Below, one piece after another: positions 1 through 12,483 of a stretch of DNA of 64,000 nucleotides (the stretch's first letter is position 1; every line of letters starts with the position of its first letter). Where the stretch lies: positions 1,334,082 to 1,398,081 of the forward strand of contig ML976984.1 in the NCBI GenBank assembly GCA_010015675.1. The letters are read 5' to 3'. This stretch comes from Byssothecium circinans. Its lineage: Eukaryota; Ascomycota; Dothideomycetes; Pleosporales; Massarinaceae. The notes below the pieces were generated by a model. It was given only the letters and a program-made list of their open reading frames with translations, was not told the origin of the DNA and did not search any database. A program made the translations under genes and the position numbers.

Positions 1-95
1 CGCACCTATACCTTCTGTAGCTCCTAGATAGTACAACCTTAGTTCAATCCCACAATCTTTTCCACTGCGTACTGTCCACTCTGCTCACTGCGACA
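1..95 (+). repeat. 5' LTR of the Copia element (3' 95 bp only)
   Basis: Identical, base for base, to 5410-5504. Ends in CGACA, followed directly by the primer-binding site. The missing 113 bp should lie immediately upstream of the window. Confidence 0.95.
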
Positions 96-109
96 GTTAT
101 GAGCCCGGC
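96..109 (+). other. Primer-binding site matching the initiator tRNA-Met anticodon arm
   Basis: The bases directly after the 5' LTR read GTTATGAGCCCGGC. The reverse complement contains GGGCTCATAAC, which is the anticodon stem-loop of eukaryotic initiator tRNA-Met (CAT anticodon included). Copia of Drosophila is known to prime on an internal half of this tRNA rather than its 3' end, and this site has the same logic. Match judged from memory of the tRNA family. Confidence 0.7.
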
Positions 110-417
110 TTGCACCCTGGGATTGTTCTCACCTGCTGTTGTAACGACGCTCTGTTCAGACTTGGGAACAATCAATTAAGTGGGGCTGGCGCAGTGAAAT
201 TGAATTGATTGATTACCTATTCGGGCTAGAGAATTCCCTGTATAGGTTTAACCCCTACTTAATTAGGTTAGCGGTGGTTTCTACAGAGCCGATTGAATTG
301 ATTGTTCCCAAGTCTGGCTCTGTTAGAGTCGCCCGTTACTGTACCGCGTTCTCCATAACGCACCTGTTCACCTGCGCATCCCTACGGCGCACATACTAGG
401 ATCTCTGCCTAGATCCA

Positions 418-1461
418 ATGGCTACTGAGTCCGACCCCGCTGTGACGCGAGTCACTGTCGTCCTGAACACACCAGACGACTGGTTTACCTAGTTGTTTAT
501 TCGCCGAGACGTCACCAATCGACATGGCCTCTGGCAACACATCAACCCTGACGTAGCGAAGGAGGATCTCCCTGAGCTACAGGAGCCTCTTGAGCCTCAA
601 CTCACTGATTACGAGCTTGAAGCTACTAGGCTCTCTCACCTATCTGCTGACGATCGAGAATCCTACCGATGGGAATGCGATTGATGGGAACGCCGTCGTT
701 CTAAGTACCGCACTCAAACGAAGGCTATGGCTGACCTGAACACGGACATTAGCAAGACGATTGCTGCTCGCCATATACATCTGATCGAGGATCATGATAC
801 GCCATATGATCAGCTAGTTACCCTCAAGAAGTTCTTTTGTCCTACAGACGCGACACGTCGTCGCGAGCTAGCTGATAAATACAACGCTCTCAAGACTGCA
901 CCACGAGCTGCGAAGAAGGTTGAGCAATGGCTGGCCGACTGGGTATACATTACTGCTCAAGGCAAATTAATTAAGCTGCCTGAAACCAAAGGCAATCGAC
1001 TACAAGAGGACTTTCTAATCGCCTGCAAGGCACTCGATCAAGAGTACGCCACATCCTGCCTGCGCGAGATCTTCAAGCATGAAGCGCGAGGCACTACCAC
1101 CGAGATCTCATCTCTGGAGACTTACGTCGCCGAGATGACTACCTATCTACGCCGTACAAAGCCACACTCTACTGGCCTAGCAGTCTTAGCTGCCGAGCTT
1201 GGAGTTACAAAGCAAGTTAATGCTGAACCTGCTAAAGGTAACCGCGGTAGCAGCCGTGACCGAGACAAGCCATCCAGAAACTATGTCTGCGGGAAGAAGC
1301 ACTAGTATGCTAACTGCTTCATTCTTAACCCACGCCACCTATGACGTCCAAAGGACTATCGGCCTACTGCTGAGATGGCTCGCAAAGTTGAAGAAGCACA
1401 GAAGGACCCCAAGATCAACGCACGCATCAAGACTGCTCTCGAGAAGTGGACAGCCCAATAA
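418..1461 (+). pseudogene. Copia gag (UBN2-type) with nonsense mutations
   Basis: Capsid-nucleocapsid part of the Copia polyprotein. The ATG at 418 opens MATESDP; the frame then meets stops at 490 (TAG), 682 (TGA), 1303 (TAG), 1342 (TGA) and 1459 (TAA) without any shift of frame. The long stretch 727-1302 resembles the copia-type gag polypeptide family. Near 1290-1320 a CX2...HX4C zinc knuckle (YVCGKKH, stop, YANC) is cut by a TAG where Gln or Pro would be expected. TAG and TAA standing for Gln, and TGA for Trp or Arg, fit C-to-T changes on either strand. It is non-functional as it stands. Confidence 0.85.
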
Positions 1462-4400
1462 CCTTGGAACACTGGATCACTGCAAGTTGATAATGGCAAT
1501 CCTCCTACTGAGGACAGTAACACCTTTGTGGTGATTGCTGGCCTATCACATGTGAGTCTTGATCAAGTTAATTCTCTTGAGCCTGAATCTCTCAAAGAAC
1601 AATTGAATGACGATTTAAAAACAATCACATTAGACAACAATACTGAGCCTAACAGAGAGCTCACAGTAATGGTTGGAGACAACGCTGATAAGGCTGAGCT
1701 CCTTAACCAATGGATCGTTGATCTAGGGTCTAACACCCATGTTGTCAATACAGAGTCCTAGTATGGCTAGAAGAGGATGAACAATAATCCACAACATCGC
1801 TACGTTCACGTAGGCAATAGCCGAATCCTTATCACGGCTTAGGGCACGATGGAACTCGTCGCTTGAACACCACATAGGCTACAAACGCTGGAGTTGACGC
1901 ACGTCGCGTATGTTGAAGGCTTTCTCACAAGCTTATTGGGACTCGCTCGCTGCCGTACAGAGTCTATCCATTTTGACTCTGGCCGTGATGTTCTGTACAT
2001 GCGCCAACCATCAAACGTTATCGCGCAACTCAAGTATAATGGAGGCCACTGGCTGATAGATGCTGAGCCATCAAATTGACCGCCGCTATCACTTCTACAC
2101 TCACCGTTGAGTACGTTTGGGGCATCCTACCGTCCGTCGTACGCGCCAAAGCCTACCAACGTCATTAATCGGCGTGCTGCTCATTAGATCTGGGGCCATC
2201 TAGGTCAGAAAGCAGTCGACCAGCTTAAATCAAACGTTAAAGGTGTTCAATTAACTGGAGAACATATGGACTGTTAATGCCAGACATGTATCAAAGCTCA
2301 AATGACTCATATTATCTCGAGACGCCCGGCTGAGAGCCGCGCACAACAACCATTCTATCGAATCGCGATAGACCTGATCTACATCATCCCTGTAGGAGAC
2401 GAGTGTATCGACGGCAGCAAGTACGCCCTGCACTCTATAGATGAGCACTCAAAGTGGCATGAAATAGCCACAGTCAAGCGGAAAGACAAGACGACCCTTA
2501 TACGCTGGTTCATGTCCTTGATCCGCAAGATTCAGCGCGTGTACAACGCTGACGTAGTTGCTATTTGATGCGATAATGAGAAAGGATTTGGAAACGATCT
2601 TATCAACACAACAGAAGAGCTGGGTATGCTGTATGAGCCAGCACCAGCTAGAACAAAGGAGCCAAATGGACTTATTGAACGCGCTGGTGGAGTATTGACG
2701 CAACGAGCTCGCGCCATGCGCATTCACGCCAATCTGCTAAAGAGTCTATCGCACGAGCTGTATCGCACCGCCGCATATATACTCAATCGCACGCCTACTA
2801 AAGCACTGGGATGGAAGACACCGTACGAGGTTATATGGGGATGAAAGCCACTCATCGCTTATATGAGGCCTATCGGCTGTCGCGCCTACGTCTACAACCG
2901 TGATCTTAAGGCTGCTGACAAGCTTGAATCGCGCACTCTTATTGGCTACCTCATTGGCTACCAAGGCACCAACATTTTCCGCATATGGCTGCCTACAAAG
3001 GATACTGTCATCGTCACACGCGACGTCGTATTCGAGCATACACTCTTCTTTGATGGGATGGATGGGTATGCGTCAGGATTAGTGCTTGAAGAGGTGATTG
3101 AACTACTTGAATACCCAGAAGAACATCAACATAATGATATTAGTATCGAAGATTTGTTGACTGCTCGTCAACGTCACCGCCTAGCAGAGACACCTATGAC
3201 CTCAGCTTCGAGAGCTGCAGGCTCCCAGGTGGGGGGTGAACAGATGGACGACGCATTTGAATTAACACAGCAATAGCTACCTACTCCTAGACCTATAATG
3301 TCTACTGTCACAAGCAATTAGACTCCTAAGAGTGATGAAATACCTGAGGGCTATCACTAACGCGGCGAGAGAGCTCCACGAGACGTTAACCTGGACCTAA
3401 CTGACACAAGCTTAATTATCTCTGGCAAACGCAATCGAAAGCAGAAAGATCTTAATAACTTTGCAATTCACACATACGCTACAGCATTGGGAGCTATACC
3501 TCTTGTCAACTATCTCTATGCATTTTTGACCGAGATTCACTCTATACCTACGGGAGATGGAATACCACGGATCCATCAGTCTCAGCTGCCACCTCTGCCG
3601 AAGGCAGTAAAGTAGCTTAACACACACATGTTTGGCAGTCAATTTAGACGCGCTCTAGAGGTTGAATGGCGAGACCTACACGCTAAAGGCGTCTTTGGAT
3701 GAACTGACAAGTCTAAGGCCACTGCAGACGGCGAGGTACTGCCGTTGATGTGGGTATTCGCGTACAAGATTAACGGAGATGGATACCTCTCACGGTTTAA
3801 GGCTCAACTTATTGTTTGAGGAGATCTTCAAGCTCCACTTGACGACATGTATGCTGCTATGCTCGCGATTCGCAACTTCCGCGCTCTCGTTGCAATCGCC
3901 AATTACTTTGATCTAGAGCTGAAGCAGTACGACGTCCCTACTGCCTTCCTAAACGCTGAGATCAATTGAAAACTGTACGCTGAAACACCTAAGGCGTTCC
4001 GCCATGCTAAAGGCGAGATCATGCTAGTGCTCCGCGCCCTGTACGGCCTAAAGGAGTCACTAATCCTATGGTACAACGAACTACGTCAACAGCTTGTCAA
4101 GCTAGGTCTGAAGCTAGTTGAAGGCTTTCCTTGCTTGTACACAAGCCGCTGGCTCATCCTATTCGTCTACGTTGACGACATTGTTATGGCATATCATTAA
4201 TCTAATGCCTGTTTCCACAAGTCCTTTGAAAAGAATCTAGTGGACCTATACAACATTAAAGCTATAGGAAACCTTACCTGGTTTCTCGGAATCCACATCG
4301 TCCGCGATTAAGCTCTGCATAAGACATGGCTAGCCTAAGACGCTTTCATCAATAAGGTGTGCGCTCAATTTAGCATTGAGACTGTGGGTAAGGCTCCAGA

Positions 4401-5241
4401 CGTCCCACTTATGGAGAACTGGCTGCCGCAGTCTACTGAGGAGCCTGACATTGCTCGAACAAAGCTCTATCAGCAACTGGTTGGCTCTCTCGCATACATT
4501 GCTGTCTGGGGTAGACCTAACGTTGCCCGTACGCACGTCGTGTTTGCCTGTCACCTTACTAACCTAGGACAGTCTCACATCTTGAAGGTCCGGCAGACCT
4601 GGCGCTACCTGCTCAGCACGAAAGCTCTTGCTCTTGAAGCCTCTGCTAGCGCGCAGGATATGGCTGAGTATCTATCTGACGATCCAACGTACCGCGATCC
4701 TCTCTTCTTTGGATCCTCTGATGCCTCATACGCTAACGAGCCTGAGACTCGCCGGAGCTCTCAAGGCTACGCATTTAAGTTTGGTGGACTGATGATTGAC
4801 TGGAAGTTAACAGTACAACGTACAGTTATAAAATCTACTACAGAATCTGAATTACTGGCTCTATCACTTGCTGGCTCCTAGATGGAAGAATGGATGCGAT
4901 TCTTCTCTAGTATTGACCTCACTCTTAACTATACCCCTACTATCTGGTGTGATAATCAGCAGACCATTAGTATTGTTACAAAGCAGCATGATAAGCTTAA
5001 TATAAAGGTCAAGCACGTTGACATACACCAGCTCTGGATTCGACAGGAGGTCACCACCTCACGCATTAACATCAAATGGGTCCCTACTAACCATATGCCT
5101 GCCGATGGACTCACAAAGATTCTGCCCAAGCAGAAGTTTGCAGATTTCGTCCGCCAAATTGGCCTCGTTGATATTACCGAGCGTCTGAAGGGCCTGCGTC
5201 AGGCTAATGGCGACGATCTTGACGGTATCTACATACACTGA
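1462..5241 (+). pseudogene. Copia pol (protease, integrase, RT, RNase H) with nonsense mutations
   Basis: Continues in the same frame as gag. Visible in order: aspartic protease motif WIVDLGSNTHVV at about 1711-1750 (usual DSG reads DLG); GAG-pre-integrase zinc region near 2190-2290; integrase core 2340-2840; reverse transcriptase with FVYVDDIV, the YVDD at 4168-4179; RNase H 4710-5180 with SDASYAN, TESELLAL, CDNQQT and MPADGLTK. Stops interrupt the frame repeatedly (for example 1759, 2077, 2566, 2842, 3274, 4879), most as TAG or TGA. No frameshift was needed to follow the family from end to end, so decay here is by point mutation. Confidence 0.88.
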
Positions 5242-5284
5242 TACTGATCAGCTGTCATTAACTCCATGCCTGAGCGTCCACGCC

Positions 5285-5296
5285 AGCTGGGGGGTG
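5285..5296 (+). other. Polypurine tract of the Copia element
   Basis: AGCTGGGGGGTG lies directly before the TGT that opens the 3' LTR, where plus-strand priming normally starts. Confidence 0.6.
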
Positions 5297-5504
5297 TGTC
5301 ACGGTTTATGGCTCTTACCCTATGAGATGGTTACTCCTACCCTTGCTTGAGTGCTACTCACCTTTCTGAGAGTACTACACCTGTCTAGGACTAGCGTTAT
5401 TTGTGCCTGCGCACCTATACCTTCTGTAGCTCCTAGATAGTACAACCTTAGTTCAATCCCACAATCTTTTCCACTGCGTACTGTCCACTCTGCTCACTGC
5501 GACA
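5297..5504 (+). repeat. 3' LTR of the Copia element
   Basis: 208 bp, begins TGTCACGG and ends TGCGACA. The 3' 95 bp are identical to the window start. Confidence 0.93.
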
Positions 5505-5734
5505 ATATACTATCAGTAGTAGTACGCGAGACGTACGCGAAAAAGACGGCAAATTCCGCTGAATCTAAGCCTTTTCAGGCGACAAATCACCACAAAACTG
5601 ACCCCCTCCCGTACAGCCGTAATTACGACGTAAAATACACGAAACATGGCTACTGTACGGCTACTTTACGACTCACAAAAGGGCTACTTACGTACGCCCC
5701 GAGGGGGACTACGGGCCGTAAACTACGGCTGATA
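5505..5734. other. Spacer with repeated CGTA/TACG motifs, no gene seen
   Basis: Between the Copia LTR and the stop of the SGNH gene. It is unusually rich in TACG and CGTA, and CCGTACAG (near 5610) pairs with CTGTACGG (near 5655). This could be a remnant of a small inverted-repeat element or 3' untranslated sequence. No open frame with family resemblance. Confidence 0.5.
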
Positions 5735-8094
5735 CTACGGACTGTTGGACACGCTGCCACCACCACCCGCCGGGGGAACAGAAACTGACCCCCCGCCTGG
5801 GCACCATGATGGTTCAGGAGGACACGTTGGTCCGGGACTGCCGATCGTGACGGTGCTCGCGGGCGAAGGGGCTATGACTTCAGGTCCCTTATCAGAGTTC
5901 TCGTTGCCGTTGAAGGAGGAAACTGCAAACGCATAATTTCAGGCTCCAGGAAAAAGAAAGTACTGGTCATTGCAACTAGACGAAGTCATGGTAACGTTTT
6001 CAATGAGCTCCAACTGACTTCCTTGGAGGTTTACATTGCGATACCAGACCCTATATCCTCCAGCAGAGTCAAGACCCGACCAAGTAAGACTGGAAAGCAC
6101 GTAAGCAATGGAGTACTAGTGTCGTTGAGAATACGCTCGGTAAATGGACTCACTGTACGGTGGTGGGATCATTTGTATGAACTTGTAGTCCGCTCGGGAT
6201 GGGAGGAGTGCCCGCGCCGGGTACCACGCTGAAGGAACCCGCCGGAAGCCCTTGCCCATTCTGATCCCAGGTTACTAGGAAGATGGCATAGTTCCGGCTG
6301 GGAATGAAGTCGTCAATGACAGCTGGGGAAGTCTTGAAAGCTGCACCGCTGATAAACTGGCAGTGGTCCCACTTCCAATCCCAGTAAATAACATTGTATT
6401 CAACGATCGAGCCCGTGGACCCGCCCGTTGGAGGATCCCATATGACCGTGACTCCATTGCCACTGGGCTGCACGTTAATATTTCGTGGTGGCGGCGGGAG
6501 TTCAGGTGTAGCTACTGCTGATACGGATGAGGTATAGGCGCTCTTGCGATCTCCAGCGGCTGCACGGACAGACACCGTATATACCCAACCTTCTAATGGC
6601 CATTGTGAGTCCCACCGATTAGTATCGACAGTGCCAGGAGAGAAAGAAGCGGAGACTCCATTCACAGTAGCTTGGACATCATAACTATACGCGCCATACA
6701 CTGTGTTCCATTAGCCCTCGAACATCATCGCTGCTAGACATAAACTTGCCAGCATCCCAAGTAACAGTTACACCCTGGGGAGAGGAGAAGGCCTTGATAT
6801 TAGAAGGCACTGGGAGGTCCCTCACCAGGCTGGCATCGCTCTAGAATTCGATGGGTAGAATCAGCAACGTCTCCTATCTTACTCCCCATCACAGCGTTTC
6901 CTTACCTGATCAGGAACCGTAAGAGGGGAAGAGCCTATTTTGAAATCATTCACTAAGGTCTTCGAAAAGGCGCTGGCAATCTGATATTCCCCCCAGGCGT
7001 TAGGGTGCAGACCATCGTATCCTACAAACTATATATCAGTTGCCTAAGCTTGATCAAAACTGTAAACGTATCACCTACCAGCGGGACAGCCGGAGTCTTG
7101 GCAGGCGTAATTCCTTGGAATATCGACCACGTGAATGGGAGACGGCGCCGTCGACATTGTCGACAAGAGGCCAGACAGCTGGCTGTTGTAAATGTCGGTA
7201 TTTTGCACGAGGTCATCACGCCCGCCGATATGGGTGCGATGAGGTATATTGGCGACTGCAAATTTCAGGCTCGGATTAACAGATCGCGCATTCGTAATCA
7301 AAGTCTGGATACTTGCAAGGGTACCGCTGACGTCGCTATAGAACCATCCCAAGTCGTTGAAGCCCAACATAAGAAGAATGAGGTCAGCTGGATTCTGTTG
7401 CAAAACGCCTCGGATAAGTTCTTTATCCACAGCTGCTGCTCGTCCCCAGACAGCGAAGTGGTTGCTATTCGATAGGAACCCAGGATCCACACCTACGGCA
7501 TAGCCGCCATCTATCGAAAAAGAGGTGTCTGCGGGTGATCCGTACAGGGGTGGAGGTTGCGGGGCGGCAGCCGGTGGAGGAGCTTTCGTGCCTTTGTAGG
7601 GACCGACTATCTGAAACGAAATCCCACTCGATTGAAACCATTGCCAGATTCGGTAGCGCCATGTGTAGTCGCCTTGCTGGCCGTGAGTGATAGAGTCGCC
7701 GAGCAGGAGAGTGTCTGGTGTTAGAATTGTTAGACGAAGGGATCAGAGCTGCAACCATGTCTGATATTTCCGGATACTTGTTACCCCCCTGCACAAGGGG
7801 CATGGCTGGCGCAAGCTGACGGACAGCCTCATACTGAGGATACTGCGTGATATTGGTTGGAAGAGGAATTGCAGGAACACTCGCAAGCCGTTGAAGCTCC
7901 AATGCGACAGAGGCTTCGATCTGTACTGCTGATGCAAACCCGATAGTCGCATTGCTTGGCGCGCTGGTCGACACGGCTTGCGCTTGTGAGCTATTTCCAG
8001 TTGTCGCAGATGCGGTTGATGCTGCATCCACGAAGAAACCAAATGAATAGAGGACGGGAGATAAAAAGAAATGAATGAGACGTGTGGAAGGCAT
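5735..8094 (-). pseudogene. Secreted SGNH/GDSL hydrolase with fibronectin-III repeats, six exons, one internal TGA
   Basis: Exons read from the minus strand: 8094-7785, 7714-7079, 7021-6906, 6840-6746, 6684-6154, 6089-5735. All junctions are GT...AG, introns are 57-70 nt, phases agree, and the model sums to exactly 681 codons. The N-terminus (MPSTRLIHFFLSPVLYSF) looks like a signal peptide. Exon 2 has the SGNH block I LLLGDSITHG and block III LMLGFND; exon 3 has block V DGLHPNAWGE, giving the Ser, Asn and Asp/His residues of an esterase-like active site. Exons 4-6 encode two to three fibronectin type III repeats, then a Gly/Pro-rich tail. The one lesion is TGA at 5941-5939 in the last repeat, where the strand pattern expects Trp. 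It may be a pseudogene or encode a slightly shorter working enzyme, since catalysis lies upstream. Substrate unknown; likely an extracellular ester. Confidence 0.82.
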
Positions 8095-9302
8095 GATTGG
8101 TTGTCGTTGTCCGTATGGCGCAGAGAGAGGATGCAGGATTATCAGGCCCGCGGTAAATTCGAGACCTGGGAGAGTAGCTATCGCTCCTCTATGTATAGTT
8201 GGCTCAAGATCAGTGCTAGGTGCGTTCAGGCCTTGCCGTCTTCCAACTTACAGGGGTAGATATTGGATGAACAGGCACAGCGGGCCCAAAGTCTTCTTAC
8301 AGTATATGGCGCGCGGTCATTAGAGGACTAGCTACCGTGAAAGTGGAGTGACATTATGCTCTATGCCAGCGAACTTTTCGGAGTCCGAGAATCTAGGCGT
8401 TGAAGGATTCTATTGACGGCATCTGCACTTGACCGCGTCGTTAGTTCGGGAGTTGGATGCATTATCCCAGATCCACATTACCACAAATCGTAAGATCACT
8501 GCAACTGCGAAGCATCGATATGAATGCACAGGTGACGTGCTATGGTCAAGGATGAAGCTACACATCACACAGACTAGTGTGGCAGCCTGTCTATATTCTC
8601 GAGCGTCTCGCTCCCCCATACTTAGTTAGATCAATATACACCTGTACACTCAACACTTGGTCGCCTTCCTGGATCCTGCATGACGACGGTGATTTGAATG
8701 CAGAATGCAGAGCCCCTGTAGTCCTTATCACCATATTTCATAGAACTTGATGCTTGCAGATTGTCACTTTGTGTCGAGGTTGGCGCTTACATGCTTGGAC
8801 TGTGCCATCTGCAATGCTTATCATAATACTGCGGCGTAGTTCATGCCAGTGGCGGCCACGCTATTCCTCCTGTGATTGATATCACAAGACTGCATTGGTA
8901 TTAATCCTTCCGATACCATGCTACGCCTCCTGTGATAGCTATTCTGGTACTGCGTTGAACTTTGTGCTTGCAACGTCCATCATGGCGCATTGCATTGATT
9001 TGGAGTGCCCGATGCATATGCATGCATATTAGAGGCCACATGCAGCTTCCCCTAATGCCAAATAGTCAATTTCCGCTCTCGGTGTTATCGACAATATGGA
9101 GGTAAGCTCCGCGGCAAATTAATGGCTTAGAGGATGTCATTTCGTGCCCACAGTCAACTTATCAACGTACGCAGGGGATAGACGACTGACTGAGTCACTA
9201 TGCCCCACATAGAAGCCATATACCATCGTATTATCAAACTAGGCAAGACATCAGAAAGTGCGAATATTGTTATAATCTGCCAAATTTCCATTTTTCATTT
9301 CA
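8095..9302. other. Intergenic, no gene seen
   Basis: About 1.2 kb between the start of the SGNH gene and the hAT element. Only short overlapping open frames with no family resemblance. The left part is presumably the promoter of the SGNH gene. Confidence 0.5.
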
Positions 9303-9310
9303 TTTTTAAG

Positions 9311-9330
9311 CAGAGTTGCTAACAAGCAAG
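9311..9330 (+). repeat. Left terminal inverted repeat of the hAT element
   Basis: 20 bp, perfect inverted copy of 12484-12503; starts directly after the TTTTTAAG duplication. Confidence 0.95.
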
Positions 9331-9491
9331 CAAAGCAAGTTTTGAGCGTCTGCTTTGCTTGCTTGGGTTCTAGCTTATTAGATGCTTGACTTGCTTAACT
9401 TAGGTGAAGTTTTGGCTCTAATTGCTTGAGACTTGCTTGCTTGCTTGATAAAATTTGTGCTGTACAGAGTTGAAGTAGGTACAGATTACTG

Positions 9492-12135
9492 CTAAGAAAA
9501 CTCCCAGTCGCATATCCCATATCTGTTGCCTAGCTCGTCGTCAGTAACTAGCGCTTCAAGCTTCTCAGCAACCTCCTCAGCTGGGCGTTCAAAACCAGCT
9601 CGCTGCCAGGCTCGAATACACTGCAAAGCTGCCAGCAATTGAGCCCTAATTTTGCGTCTTTTTAGCTCTAGTAGATCACCAAGCTCGCTAAAGAGGCACT
9701 CGCACTCGCAGCTAGAGGCGGGGATTGTTAGGACGTCGATTACTAAGCGTGATAAATTGGGGTATTTCGGCGCTAGTTTAATCTAATAACGGACGGGGCA
9801 GCTGCCACCATTAAGCTGCTCGCGCGTCCATTTTAGCTCCAGTCTCTTCCACCGCTAGTACTCATCTAAATCCTCGTCGTCGCTACTATCGTCAGCGTCA
9901 GCTATTGCAGCGATAGCGTCCTCAAGGTCACTAGATTGCGTAGCTGGGCTGCTTTTTAGCTTATCAGCTGGCCTGTATTGCCGCCAAAGCTGCTTAAACG
10001 CAGCGTTATTGCGCGCAAGCCATTCTGGCTTTTTGCGCCAACTGCGATCGCAATAACGCTTGTAGTATAGGTGGAGGATCATAGCAGCGTACGGGTAAGG
10101 GCTTACATTAAGTTTCGCGTAGTAATTGTTAGCTTTAGCCTAGGCAGCGCGAAGGTTAATAGGTATATAATCCTCTAGAGCGCTAGGTTGCTTAAAGTTA
10201 ACCTTAGTATAGTGCTTAACACGCAGCTTAAGCTTATAGAGCAGCATTTTAAAGACTAGGATAATTAAGTAAAGTGCTCTAAACCTACCTAGCTTTATTG
10301 CCGTGACCTTTAAGCTACTTTGTAGCGTCTTTAAGCGGCTTAAGCGCGTTAATATACTCTATAATTACCGCCTAGTTTACGCTGTTTAAGCTGTCTGACT
10401 ATATCTATTTTAGCGCGTTAGGGAGCTTATTACCGCGTCTTTTAGCTATATTATTAAGGTTACGCGTGTGCTGTATGTAGTAGTTAGCGTAGTTACTAAT
10501 AGCGTGTTATAGCTAAACAGCGCGTATAAAGTAGCTATAGTATGAGTTCTAACGCGTAATAACTAGCTTAATAGGCTCTAATATTAATTTCCTTTCGTGT
10601 GTAGGTAGCTTAGTATTAGTAAGATGCTAAAAGTAATTAAACTTATTATACTACTAAGGAGTTTAAATATAGTTAATTACGTTAATAAGTACCCCTAAAG
10701 GCCTATCTTTATACTATTTAGCTATTAGTTGCTCCTCCTCTAGCAGTTCCGCTGTATCATTATCATATAAATAGGGATTTTTCCTAAAGATAATAGCCTA
10801 GGTGATAAGATTAATTGTATGGGGACTATAGTAGAGGCGGTAGTAAGAGGTAGTAAAGCTAAATTAGCTAGCAAGGCAGCTAACTATAGTATTATTAGCG
10901 TACGCGTTATTAAGCATAAAGCAGCCTAGCTTTAAAGGGCTTATCCTAAACTTCTATAGTGTTTAAGAAATAACCTTAGTAATCCTCTCACTAGTATGGG
11001 CGCCTATTAGCTATAGTAGCACTATAGGTAAGTCTATAAGCTTACCTAATGCGTTAGCATAGTAAGCTACAACTCTAAGGAAGCCCTACTTGCCTCCCTT
11101 TGTTATCTAACTATTAAAGCTTATATAGATCTTACTCCTTAATTTAGATAGCTTAGTAATAACCTTTAGTAGCATGAATTTATATAGCCTTATCACGTAC
11201 GTTAACACGCTTTAGTGGTTCGCCCATAGCGCTGCTTCTGCCTCTAGGTTGGCAAAGCTAATTAAGGCATAAAAGGTAGGCGTTTTAAGCTCATAGAGTA
11301 GGTAATTATTCTTAAGAAGCTACGTAATAATAGTAAAATAGAAGCCTTATACGTTAAAGTTACCTATCTTATTAGTAATCTCTTAACTAACTTAAATGCT
11401 AGAACTAGCTACTATCTCTAGCGACTTCTAGCTAGGTGGCAGCTTCTGCTCAGCGCCTTTACTACTATCGCGGCTAAGGTTGTGACTTACTCTTAGCAAC
11501 CCTAGGTGAGTAATTACTGTAGTTGTTAACTGCGTAACCTTTAAGATCCTATTATTTAAACGCCGCTAATAGTAGAACTTGTAGATAAAGTAGAGCTCCT
11601 TAGGCTTACTTCACAGCGTGACGTAATAGCTATAGTTATAGATCTAGCTTTTAGCCCGCTTTAGAGTACGCGGAGGCTTGTAAAAGCGCTTTAAATAATC
11701 CTAATTAATGCCATTAAAGTTATTAGCGAAGCGCTTATTAAACCCCTCCTCCACCTCGCGGTTATCCTTATTAAAACTAGCTACTATGGCAGCTTTGCTA
11801 CTAGTTACAGGCGTAATGATAGCCTCTTTAGGCACTCTAGCAAGCAATTGCGACTTAAATGGGTGCTTCTTAGTGGCCTGGGACGCCGCGTTGGCCAGGG
11901 CTTTGCGTGGTGAGCGCCGTCGCTGCGGCTGCTTAACTGCTGGGTTAATCACCTGTACGGCCGGCGAGGAAGACGGCAATTGCTGGCTCTCTAGTAGCTC
12001 CATAGGTTAGCTTTTAGTGCCTTTGCCGCGGAGGACGTGGGCGCGTTTAGCGGGAGGGTCGGGGGTCATTTCGGCGTGTCTTGCAGCGCGTTTGGCGCCT
12101 CTGCTGGCAGCTTTAATAGCTCTAGGGACGGGCAT
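9492..12135 (-). pseudogene. hAT transposase, decayed
   Basis: Read from ATG at 12135 (MPVPRAIKAAS). One TAA follows after KGTKS, then a basic N-terminal region is open down to 11701 (QRRRSPRKALANAAS). The middle is not readable. The C-terminal part is open again from 10082 and continues, with a few stops, to TAG at 9494. It carries the hAT dimerisation region at about 9560-9760 (PASSCECERLFSELGDL), a hallmark of the family. The length is close to a full hAT transposase (about 880 codons), but the two ends are in different frames, so at least one indel exists besides the stops. It is inactive. Confidence 0.85.
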
Positions 12136-12483
12136 GATAGGCTACGAGACGGCAAAGAGGCGGCAGAGCAGCTAGGATAGGCACTGAGATGGACGTTGTG
12201 GAGTAACAAGTACGCGTTAAGTTTAGATGAACACGCAAAATTAGGTGGCCGGAGCTGACTAAGAAGCTCATCTCAACACTAGAAAACTATCGCGAGATTA
12301 TTTTTACTAGTAATTTAAACCCCTCTTAAAAATTAACTCTAAGATAGCCTAAGCACCTAAGTTATTCAAGTTTACCAAGCAAGTTTTCTGTTAAACTTGA
12401 ATTGCTTGGTAAATTTGTACAGGCAAACTTGGCTTGCTTGAATTAGGTAATAACCAAGCAGAACAAGCAAGGCTTGCAAGTAA

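Larger units (their letters stand above)
1..5504 (+). mobile_element. Copia-type LTR retrotransposon, 5' end outside the window
   Basis: The element is bounded on the right by a 208-bp LTR (5297-5504, TGTCAC...GCGACA). Its last 95 bp recur without a mismatch at 1-95, so the window opens inside the 5' LTR. In between lie a primer-binding site, gag with a CCHC knuckle, then protease, integrase, reverse transcriptase and RNase H. The order integrase before reverse transcriptase defines Copia. The coding region stays in one frame from 418 to 5241 but holds more than 15 in-frame stops, so this copy cannot make its polyprotein. Base composition is far less AT-rich than the gypsy nest further right. 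The target duplication cannot be tested because the left flank is missing; bases after the element are ATATA. Confidence 0.95.

Noticed and set aside
418..5241. Reading the Copia stops as a reassigned genetic code
   Set aside because: All three stop codons occur within the frame, and other genes here (49929-51199, 61844-63352) use standard stops and read well. Point mutation is simpler.
7005..7475. Plus-strand open frames across the SGNH gene
   Set aside because: They are shadows of minus-strand exons; no family resemblance.
7465..8094. A frameshift between the signal peptide and the GDS block of the SGNH gene
   Set aside because: A 70-nt GT...CTAAC...CAG intron (7784-7715) restores the frame exactly. 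The same holds for the apparent breaks near 7075, 6870, 6715 and 6120.
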